The notes beneath the pieces were generated by a model that had not been told where the DNA came from, did no database searches, and saw nothing but the letters and a program-made list of their open reading frames with translations. Shown piece by piece: positions 1 to 5,158 of a stretch of 10,544 nucleotides of DNA; within the stretch, counting starts at the first letter, position 1, and every line of letters starts with the position of its first letter. This stretch comes from Nautiliaceae bacterium. Lineage in GTDB: Bacteria; Campylobacterota; Campylobacteria; Campylobacterales; Nautiliaceae. The stretch is taken from NCBI GenBank assembly GCA_027008345.1, contig JALTBU010000038.1, positions 1 to 10,544 of the forward strand, in the 5' to 3' direction. Made by a program: the position numbers and the translations under genes.

Positions 1-1
1 A

Positions 2-289
2 TTTAAAAATTCGTCAAATAAATTAATTGAAAAAATAATTTATGAGACATTATGTAATAAACCGCTAAACAAATTGATTAAACCTTCTATTGTAATTTTT
101 TCATCTCCATCAACTGTTGAATGTTTTTCAAAAATAGAAAATTTTGAAAAAATTATTCCAATTGCAATCGGTAAAAAAACAAAAAAAACTTTGCAAAAAC
201 ATATTAAAAAAATATTTATGCCCAAAACACCTTCTATAAATGAATGTGTCTTAATGGCAAAAAAGATTATAAAACAAGAAAATGTATAA
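2..289 (+). CDS. hemD: Uroporphyrinogen-III synthase, C-terminal part (5' end outside window)
   Basis: The frame is open from base 2 to the TAA at 287-289, giving 95 codons that begin outside the window. HemD closes and isomerises the linear tetrapyrrole hydroxymethylbilane to uroporphyrinogen III, a cytoplasmic step of haem and sirohaem synthesis. Family-like segments are visible: a strand-plus-loop VIFSSPSTVECF (compare the usual vFTSps.v..f), then IAIGKKTKKTL (compare aiG.tTa.aL), then a C-terminal PSINECVLMAKK helix. Their order and spacing match the second HemD domain. The TTG at 74 is probably internal, because coding continues upstream of it with no stop. No same-strand coding gene follows closely, so hemD ends its transcription unit. 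The family is weakly conserved in sequence, so the call rests on motif order; a neighbouring haem gene would strengthen it. Confidence 0.75.
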   Translation, partial: FKNSSNKLIEKIIYETLCNKPLNKLIKPSIVIFSSPSTVECFSKIENFEKIIPIAIGKKTKKTLQKHIKKIFMPKTPSINECVLMAKKIIKQENV

Positions 290-345
290 AAAATAAATCT
301 TGATAATTTTGTCAAATTATAGTAAAATTCTTTTATAAAATATTC

Positions 346-377
346 TTATGAAGTCTTCATTTTATCTAACTTCATAA
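346..377. promoter_or_regulatory. Cluster of ATGAAG half-sites upstream of the 6S-like RNA promoter
   Basis: ATGAAG at 348-353 and its complement CTTCAT at 355-360 form an odd palindrome centred on T354. A third half-site, CTTCAT, lies at 370-375. The outer arms 346-354 and 369-377 could instead form a 9-bp hairpin with a 14-base loop. The cluster ends 10 bases before the -35 box at 388, a usual position for an activator or repressor site. No U-tract follows, so it is not a convincing hemD terminator. The binding protein is unknown, and the operator role is inference. Confidence 0.3.
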
Positions 378-387
378 AAAAAGTTGA

Positions 388-416
388 TTGACAATCACTC
401 AATTATAAGTTATAAT
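388..416 (+). promoter_or_regulatory. Perfect consensus sigma70 promoter for the structured RNA
   Basis: TTGACA at 388-393 and TATAAT at 411-416 are separated by exactly 17 bases, so both hexamers match the housekeeping consensus. Transcription should start at about 423, exactly where the GC-rich RNA begins at CCTGGG (424). The other promoters I see in this window lack a good -35 box, so this one is predicted to be the strongest here. That fits an abundant non-coding RNA. Confidence 0.85.
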
Positions 417-422
417 AATAAA

Positions 423-593
423 ACCTGGGAGGTGCGCTACCCGCACATTTTGGGGCCCTACAACCAATTTTATTGGGGAGACGGTAGTGGCCGGGGTGTG
501 TGGCGTTAATTCGCCCCTAAACCGGCCCTCCTATCCCCGCTTTGTGACTTGGCGGAGCCCAAAGTCACTGCGTGAACGCCCTCCCGGGGCTTT
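423..593 (+). ncRNA. ssrS: GC-rich structured RNA, probable 6S RNA
   Basis: About 62% of bases 424-590 are G or C, while the flanks are extremely AT-rich. The ends pair: 424-432 (CCTGGGAGG) with 580-588 forms nine pairs including one G-U, and GCG 434-436 can continue with CGC 577-579. Inside are a hairpin at 464-476 (CCAAT/ATTGG), an apical arm GGCCGG 489-494 with CCGGCC 522-527 that holds GGCG/CGCC (502-505 with 512-515), and a hairpin at 544-568 (GTGAC-TTGG with CCAA-GTCAC, one bulged A). A closing stem, an open middle and an apical arm in about 170 nt is the 6S plan; 6S RNA binds sigma70 RNA polymerase and restrains it in slow growth. The closing-stem sequence also resembles proteobacterial 6S ends as I recall them. 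I see no tmRNA, RNase P or SRP signatures. Exact ends, especially the 3' end, are uncertain. Confidence 0.6.
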
Positions 594-857
594 AATAAAT
601 AACAAGAATAAGTTTAATTTTCGTAGTTTTGTGTATTTTTATTTAAGTACAATATTTAAAATTGTTTTTTGTAATTAATTTGGTTGATATTTTTTAAATA
701 TAAAAAGATGCAAATAATCATTATAAAAGTGTCAAAGACTAATTTTAAATCAAACAATTTAAATATATATTTTTCACTAAATGTGAGAAAATAGAAAATT
801 AAATTTGAATTGTAATATTATGCATTTTAAATATTATTTTTTATTATTATTTTAATA
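594..857. other. AT-rich spacer between the 6S-like RNA and tRNA-Arg
   Basis: Together with 290-422 this makes a long stretch without a convincing protein gene. I find no open frame with family likeness, no tRNA and no tandem repeat. The only structure noted is an all-A/T stem, TAATATT at 813-819 with AATATTA at 830-836, followed on the plus strand by six T residues (837-842). This could be a very weak terminator for plus-strand transcripts entering from the RNA gene, but a stem with no G-C pairs would be poorly stable, particularly in a thermophile. Confidence 0.4.
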
Positions 858-934
858 TGGCGACCCCGGCGCGATTCGAACGCGCGACCTTCACCTCCGC
901 AGGGTGACGCTCTATCCAGCTGAGCTACGGGGTC
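858..934 (-). tRNA. tRNA-Arg with anticodon GCG, CCA encoded
   Basis: Read on the minus strand, a full cloverleaf is present: acceptor GACCCCG pairs with CGGGGTC, D-stem GCTC/GAGC, anticodon stem TCACC/GGTGA, and T-stem GCGCG/CGCGC with loop TTCGAAT. The discriminator is G, followed by encoded CCA. The seven-base anticodon loop is CTGCGGA, so the anticodon is GCG, which reads CGC and, by wobble, CGT. Arginine identity is supported by C35 and by A20 after the GG of the D-loop. Most bacteria use ACG (edited to ICG) for this box, so G34 is unusual. It lies 22 bases after the acpS stop on the same strand and has a candidate promoter of its own in the gap. Confidence 0.95.
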
Positions 935-944
935 TTGGAATGGA

Positions 945-954
945 ATTATATCAA
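945..954 (-). promoter_or_regulatory. Candidate promoter (extended -10) for tRNA-Arg
   Basis: The minus strand reads TTGATATAAT across the acpS/tRNA gap, with the TATAAT part ending 10 bases before the first base of the mature tRNA. No -35 hexamer is visible at the expected distance inside the acpS 3' end. The same ten bases precede mlaE and htpX. The tRNA could therefore be transcribed alone or by read-through from fliL-acpS. Confidence 0.5.
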
Positions 955-956
955 AA

Positions 957-1304
957 TTATTTAAGTTTTAAAATAACTGCAGATATTGCAAAACCACCAT
1001 CATGAGAAATACTTACATCACATTCTTCAATTTTTTCAAAAAGAATAGGAGAATTGAATTTTATTTGAGGTTTATTTTTATTATTTTTTATAATTGAAAT
1101 GTCAGAAAAAGAAAAATCATTTCCTATTCCTGTCCCCAGAGCTTTTGAGAAGGCTTCCTTTGATGCGTATATTCCTGCAATTGTTTCTGATTTATTAGAA
1201 TATCTTTCATCATTATTTAAAAATTTTAATTTTTCTACACCAAATTTACTTATCATTTTTTCTATTCTGTTAATAACTACTATATCAATACCAATTTTTA
1301 TCAT
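957..1304 (-). CDS. acpS: Holo-[acyl-carrier-protein] synthase
   Basis: AcpS transfers 4'-phosphopantetheine from coenzyme A to a serine of apo-ACP, switching on the carrier for fatty-acid synthesis in the cytoplasm. The 115-residue product is the usual size for the compact, trimer-forming AcpS class. The N-terminal strand IGIDIV carries the metal-binding Asp7. The central helix YASKEAFSKALGTGIG (46-61) carries Glu50 and Lys54. A late SISHDGG segment (98-104) carries the conserved His101. The ATG overlaps the fliL TGA stop (ATGA at 1301-1304) and no strong Shine-Dalgarno is seen, so translation is probably coupled to fliL. The fliL-acpS pairing also occurs, as I recall, in Campylobacter and Helicobacter, which supports both calls. 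Confidence 0.95.
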   Translation of the reverse strand: MIKIGIDIVVINRIEKMISKFGVEKLKFLNNDERYSNKSETIAGIYASKEAFSKALGTGIGNDFSFSDISIIKNNKNKPQIKFNSPILFEKIEECDVSISHDGGFAISAVILKLK

Positions 1305-1822
1305 TGTATTACAAATTCTGTAAAATATACATTTTTAATTTCACCTGTTGTTAGAATCTCATTTATTTTTCTTTTTATCTCTTCTTTTAATTTTTGCTTA
1401 CCTTTTGCTGTTTGAATTTCTTCTACCGATTTTGAAGAAAGAATCTGAATTATTAAATCCCTTATTGCAGGCAGTTTTTTATCAACTTCTTTTTGAAGGT
1501 CAGGCGAATCAAGTTCAAGATCAATTTTGCATTTTAAATATCTGTCGGCGTTTGAACTTACAAGATTTACAACAAATGGATCTAACGGATAAATAGGGCC
1601 GATTTCAGCCATAGAGTTAACTTTGTGTTTTTTTTCTACTTTTTTCTGCTCTTGTGGAGGCTGTTGAGATTCATTACCGCTACTTAATAAAAAATATGCA
1701 ACTAAACCTCCTATTACTAAAAGCAATAGTAATAAAACAATAATAACAATTAATAGCAGTTTATTTCCGCCTTCTTTTTTAGGCTCTTGTTCAACTTCTT
1801 GGTTTTCTTTTTCTTCTGCCAT
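1301..1822 (-). CDS. fliL: Flagellar basal-body protein FliL
   Basis: FliL is a single-pass inner-membrane protein that surrounds the stator units of the flagellar motor and supports torque and stator function. The 173-residue product has a charged cytoplasmic head (1-21), one very hydrophobic membrane segment at about 22-46, a Gln/Lys-rich linker (52-68), then the periplasmic FliL domain. That domain starts with YPLDPFVVNL (78-87) and RYLKCKIDLEL (94-104), continues through an EVDKKLPAIRDLIIQILSS helix (112-130), and ends KINEILTTGEIKNVYFTEFVIQ in two pieces (152-173). The start ATG follows an AGGA ribosome site. It is first in a fliL-acpS unit and is the only flagellar gene in the window, so the organism is probably motile. 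Its promoter faces that of mlaE. Confidence 0.95.
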   Translation of the reverse strand: MAEEKENQEVEQEPKKEGGNKLLLIVIIVLLLLLLVIGGLVAYFLLSSGNESQQPPQEQKKVEKKHKVNSMAEIGPIYPLDPFVVNLVSSNADRYLKCKIDLELDSPDLQKEVDKKLPAIRDLIIQILSSKSVEEIQTAKGKQKLKEEIKRKINEILTTGEIKNVYFTEFVIQ

Positions 1823-1838
1823 ATTATTCCTTTATACG

Positions 1839-1858
1839 TTTGATATAATTTTATCAAA
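1839..1858. promoter_or_regulatory. Overlapping divergent promoters of fliL (-) and mlaE (+)
   Basis: TTTGATA at 1839-1845 and TATCAAA at 1852-1858 are a perfect 7-bp inverted repeat with a 6-base centre. Read rightwards it gives TTTGATATAAT, with its -10 box at 1844-1849 for mlaE. Read leftwards it gives TTTGATAAAAT, with its -10 box at 1853-1848 for fliL. The two -10 boxes share bases 1848-1849, so two polymerases could not open them together. No clear -35 boxes are seen. Predicted starts are about 1856 (+) and about 1841 (-), inferred from -10 spacing only. Confidence 0.55.
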
Positions 1859-1869
1859 AAAGGTTTGAA

Positions 1870-2655
1870 TTGTTTCAAAATATTTTATATATAATCGGTA
1901 AAAAAACAATTGATTTTATTTATTCTCTCGGTGATTTTACAATTTTTCAAATAAAAGTATTTTTTTTAATGTTTAAACCGCCTTTTAGGATAAATAATCT
2001 CTTTGAACAGATTAAATTTATGGGATACGGAAGTTTAGGAGTTATTTTTTTAACATCTTTTTTTACCGGTCTAGTAGAAGCAGTACAGCTTTATCAAGGA
2101 TTTCATAAATTTGGGGTAGAAGATTTTATGGGATATACGATATTTTTATCAATTGTAAAAGAACTCGGCCCTGTGTTTGCTGCATTGATGGTAGTGAGCA
2201 GAGGTATAAGTGCATATGCAGCAGAACTTGGAAGTATGAGAGTAACAGAACAAATTGATGCTCTTGAAGTTATGGCTGTCGATTCTAAACATTATCTTAT
2301 TGTACCAAGAATATTGGCTACAATTATTTCAATGCCGCTGTTGATTTTATTTTTTGATGCAGTTGCAAATTTTAGTGCATATTTAATATCAACAGTTTCA
2401 CTTGGAGTAAACGAATATAAATATCTTGATACTATAAGACAGTATGGAGAATTTAAAGATATAAATCAAAGTATTATTAAGGGGCTTGTATTTGGATATA
2501 TTATAAGTGCAATAGGAACATATATAGGTTATTATACAAAGGGAGGAGCAAAGGGAGTAGGGCTAAGCACTACAAGAGCAGTAGTAATATCTTCAATAGC
2601 GGTTTTTATGTCAGATTATATACTTTCCACAATTTTTTTAATTTTAAATTGGTAA
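1870..2655 (+). CDS. mlaE: MlaE/YrbE-family ABC transporter permease (lipid transport)
   Basis: MlaE-type permeases sit in the inner membrane and, with an MlaF ATPase and an MCE-domain MlaD, move phospholipids between the membranes. The 261-residue length is typical. The signature block runs from KELGPVFAALMVVSRG (97-112) through AELGSMRVTEQIDALEVM (118-135) to YLIVPRILA (142-150). The C-terminal GGAKGVGLSTTRAVV block (225-239) precedes a last membrane helix. The start is TTG at 1870: an AAAAAGG ribosome site ends six bases before it, no ATG precedes it in frame, and the next ATG (about 1969) would remove the conserved N-terminal amphipathic region. No ATPase or MCE gene adjoins it; ftsZ follows, convergent, so its partners must be elsewhere. 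The symbol reflects family rather than proven function. Confidence 0.9.
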   Translation: MFQNILYIIGKKTIDFIYSLGDFTIFQIKVFFLMFKPPFRINNLFEQIKFMGYGSLGVIFLTSFFTGLVEAVQLYQGFHKFGVEDFMGYTIFLSIVKELGPVFAALMVVSRGISAYAAELGSMRVTEQIDALEVMAVDSKHYLIVPRILATIISMPLLILFFDAVANFSAYLISTVSLGVNEYKYLDTIRQYGEFKDINQSIIKGLVFGYIISAIGTYIGYYTKGGAKGVGLSTTRAVVISSIAVFMSDYILSTIFLILNW

Positions 2656-2658
2656 GTA

Positions 2659-2688
2659 AAAAGCTAAAAAAATTAATCTTTAGCTTTT
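2659..2688. terminator. Possible bidirectional terminator between mlaE and ftsZ
   Basis: Arms AAAAGCTAAA (2659-2668) and TTTAGCTTTT (2679-2688) pair perfectly over ten bases around a ten-base loop, in the gap between two convergent genes. Each strand ends its arm in a T-run, so it could stop transcription from both sides. The ftsZ stop codon and last four codons lie inside it. The stem has only two G-C pairs, so its strength is doubtful. Confidence 0.45.
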
Positions 2689-3791
2689 CTTAACCAAGTA
2701 GGAATATCAAGTAAATCTGCGTCTAATTCAACATCTCCACCAACAACTTTTTTTTGTTTTAACATTTCATTTATTTGATTTAATTTAACTTCTTTGTTTT
2801 CAGTTTTGTTAACAGCTTTTTCTTTTTCAAATCCAGTAGCAACTATTGTAACTTTTATTTCATCAGGAGCGAGTGAATTGTCAGTTGTTGTACCGAAAAT
2901 AATATCAGCATCTTCATCCGCTTTTTCTTCTACAACAGCCATACTTTCTTGAATTTCCACAAGAGGATAATCTTCATGCATTGTATAATGAACAAGCACT
3001 CCCATAGCTCCGTCAATTGAGATATTATCAAGAAGAGGTGATTCAATTGCCATTTTAATTGCTTCAAATGCAGCATTTTCACCTTTCATCTCACCTACAC
3101 CCATAAGAGCAAGACCTTGATGTGACATAACAGTTTTAAGATCGTTAAAGTCAACATTTATGTCGTTTTCACCATAACTAACAACCATATTTGAAATTCC
3201 AGTAACTGCTTTATATAAAACATCATCAACAAGTGAGAATGCTTCTTTTCTTCCTACTTTTCTATCAATTATAGTTAAAATTTTATCATTAGGAATTACT
3301 ACAATTGAATTCGCCTCTTTTTTTAGTTCATTTGTTCCAGTTTCTGCAAGTTTTCTTCTTTTTGGTCCTTCAAACATAAAAGGTTTTGTTACAACCCCAA
3401 TTGTTAAAGCTCCTATCTCTTTTGCAGCTTTTGCTATTATAGGAGCGGCTCCTGTTCCTGTACCGCCTCCCATTCCAGCAGATATAAATACCAAATCAGC
3501 GCCTTTAAGAGCTTCTTTAACTTCTTCAAAGCTTTCTTCCGCCGCCTTTGCTCCAACTTCAGGTCTCATTCCCGCACCAAGACCTTTTGTTAAAGTTTTG
3601 CCAAGCTGTATTTTTTTATGTGCTTTACTTGTTTTAAGTGCTTGCGTATCAGTATTTGCTGCTAAAAGTTCAACATCTTTTATACCTTTTGCAGCCATAT
3701 AATTTATCATATTGTTTCCACCACCGCCTACGCCTATTACTTTAATTTTAGGTCCGTCCATTGTTTCATTTATCATATATAGCTCTTCCAT
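2673..3791 (-). CDS. ftsZ: Cell division protein FtsZ
   Basis: FtsZ is the tubulin-like GTPase that polymerises at mid-cell into the ring that directs septation. With the start chosen here it has 372 residues. Visible parts are the GGGGNNM nucleotide loop (22-28), the tubulin signature GGGTGTG (108-114), the synergy loop NVDFNDLK (212-219) that completes the GTPase site of the next subunit, and a C-terminal tail DIPTWLRKAKD (362-372) that matches the conserved peptide contacting FtsA. A short variable linker (about 322-355) separates core and tail. The ATG at 3791 is preferred because GGGAGG lies five bases upstream. An in-frame ATG at 3821 would overlap ftsA and add ten residues, with no comparable ribosome site. 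The gap to ftsA is 13 bases, so the two are co-transcribed. Confidence 0.97.
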   Translation of the reverse strand: MEELYMINETMDGPKIKVIGVGGGGNNMINYMAAKGIKDVELLAANTDTQALKTSKAHKKIQLGKTLTKGLGAGMRPEVGAKAAEESFEEVKEALKGADLVFISAGMGGGTGTGAAPIIAKAAKEIGALTIGVVTKPFMFEGPKRRKLAETGTNELKKEANSIVVIPNDKILTIIDRKVGRKEAFSLVDDVLYKAVTGISNMVVSYGENDINVDFNDLKTVMSHQGLALMGVGEMKGENAAFEAIKMAIESPLLDNISIDGAMGVLVHYTMHEDYPLVEIQESMAVVEEKADEDADIIFGTTTDNSLAPDEIKVTIVATGFEKEKAVNKTENKEVKLNQINEMLKQKKVVGGDVELDADLLDIPTWLRKAKD

Positions 3792-3804
3792 TTTTCCTCC
3801 CTTT

Positions 3805-5148
3805 TTAAAATAAGTTGCCAAGCCAGGTTTTTATTTTTTGAATAAATCCGGCTTCTTTTTTCTGTTTTGATACGATAGAAGTAAGCTCTTCTTTTTCTTC
3901 ACTTTTTAAATTATTATTTACTTCTTCAAAAGTCGGTTTTATTTCAGGTTCTTCCATATCGTTTGATAATATTTTTGTTATAAATCTATTATTTGAATCA
4001 ATTTCATAATTTATACCTTCTCTTATTCCATATAATACAAGCCCTAAAACACAAGAAAATTCAGGTTTTCTTAAATTTTCAAAAAGACCGTTTATTTCTT
4101 TTGGATATCCGATTCTTACAGGCATACCATCAAAAAATTCACTTGCAATTTCTTTTGCATTATAAAAGTTTGTAAACCCTCCTGTCAGCACTATTCCTGC
4201 TCCGATTTTACTCTTTAATCCAGATTCTTCAATCTCTTTTTTAAGAAGTAAAAATGTCTCTTCAATTCTTGCAGAAATTATTTGGGTAATTGCTTCAATT
4301 GATGCTTTTTGTTTTTCATTTTCATTTCCTATGACTGAAATTTCTATTAAATCTTCTCCATTTTTTATAATTTCTTCAAAATTTAGCTTAATATATTCAG
4401 CATCAGCAAGAGGAGTATGAAGTGCGATTGAAAGGTCATTTGTAATATGATGGCTTCCAACACCAAGAGTATCAGTATATCTTAATGCTTTATTTATAAA
4501 AATTCCAAGGTCTGATGTAGTAGCCCCTATATCGATAACAGCAACACCAAGTTCTTTTTCATCTTCTTTAAGAACTGAAAGTCCACTTGCATAAACAGAA
4601 GAAACAAGATTTTCTATTTCAAGTCCGGCTTGCCTTACAGTTTTTTTGATATTATCAAGTCCACTTTTTTGTATGGCTATAATATGAACACTCACTTCAA
4701 GTCTACTTCCACTCATTCCAAGTGGATCTTCAATATCACTCATTTCGTCTACTTTGAAACTGACGGGAATTGCTTGAAGTATTTGATATTCTTTGGGGAT
4801 ATTTGCATTATGAAGAGCCATCTGTATAGCTCTATTTATTTCTTTTATTTTAATTTCATTGCCTGGAATATTTACAATTCCAAAACTTATAATACTCTTA
4901 GTATAAGTACTTGAAACATTAATTATAGCTTTATTTATTTCAACACCTGCTACTCTTTTAGCATCAAGATATGCTTTTTTAATCGATTTTGCTGCATTGT
5001 CTATATTTACTATACTTCCTCTTTTAACTCCTTTTGAAGTAGCTATTCCAACACCGCTTATTGATAATTCGGAAGTAATATCATCATAATTTGCTATAAC
5101 AGCTGCCGTTTTAAAACTGCCTATGTCAATTGCCAAAATATTTTTCAA
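3805..5148 (-). CDS. ftsA: Cell division protein FtsA
   Basis: FtsA is an actin-fold ATPase that tethers FtsZ filaments to the inner membrane and recruits later division proteins. The 447-residue product has the phosphate-1 motif AIDIGSFKT (6-14), phosphate-2 motif VIDIGATTSDL (204-214) and adenosine motif IVLTGGFTNF (319-328) in the right order. A charged, low-complexity linker (about 395-432) leads to a short amphipathic tail GFIQKIKTWLGNLF (434-447), the membrane-targeting helix. The start codon is TTG at 5148: AAAGGG lies six bases before it and no in-frame ATG is nearby. That ribosome site sits directly against the stop codon of the upstream ppiD-like gene, so the three genes form one operon and translation may be coupled. 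Confidence 0.96.
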   Translation of the reverse strand: MKNILAIDIGSFKTAAVIANYDDITSELSISGVGIATSKGVKRGSIVNIDNAAKSIKKAYLDAKRVAGVEINKAIINVSSTYTKSIISFGIVNIPGNEIKIKEINRAIQMALHNANIPKEYQILQAIPVSFKVDEMSDIEDPLGMSGSRLEVSVHIIAIQKSGLDNIKKTVRQAGLEIENLVSSVYASGLSVLKEDEKELGVAVIDIGATTSDLGIFINKALRYTDTLGVGSHHITNDLSIALHTPLADAEYIKLNFEEIIKNGEDLIEISVIGNENEKQKASIEAITQIISARIEETFLLLKKEIEESGLKSKIGAGIVLTGGFTNFYNAKEIASEFFDGMPVRIGYPKEINGLFENLRKPEFSCVLGLVLYGIREGINYEIDSNNRFITKILSNDMEEPEIKPTFEEVNNNLKSEEKEELTSIVSKQKKEAGFIQKIKTWLGNLF

Positions 5149-5158
5149 TTTTTACCCT

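Noticed and set aside
74..289. A complete 71-residue protein starting at TTG 74
   Set aside because: The same frame is open back to base 2 with HemD-like sequence, so the TTG is most likely an internal leucine codon.
40..315. 91-codon minus-strand frame opposite hemD
   Set aside because: It is the antisense shadow of AT-rich coding sequence: Phe/Ile-rich, no ribosome site, and the plus-strand frame matches HemD.
300..328. Second, distal promoter TTGATA-17-TAAAAT upstream of the 6S-like RNA
   Set aside because: Each hexamer is one base off consensus, but in sequence this AT-rich such matches are common; it overlaps a small hairpin after hemD and nothing else supports it.
423..593. tmRNA, RNase P RNA, SRP RNA or 5S rRNA as the identity of the GC-rich RNA
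   Set aside because: None of the expected conserved blocks (tRNA-like ends of tmRNA, RNase P core, SRP GGAAG-type loop, 5S core) can be found, and the length does not fit RNase P or 5S.
487..678. 63-codon open frame across the GC-rich RNA
   Set aside because: It overlaps the paired RNA structure, runs into the AT-rich spacer, shows no family likeness, and its composition is explained by the RNA.
3792..3821. Ten-residue N-terminal extension of FtsZ from ATG 3821
   Set aside because: The extension would overlap ftsA and includes the GGGAGG ribosome site that serves ATG 3791; the sequence also lacks likeness to known FtsZ starts.
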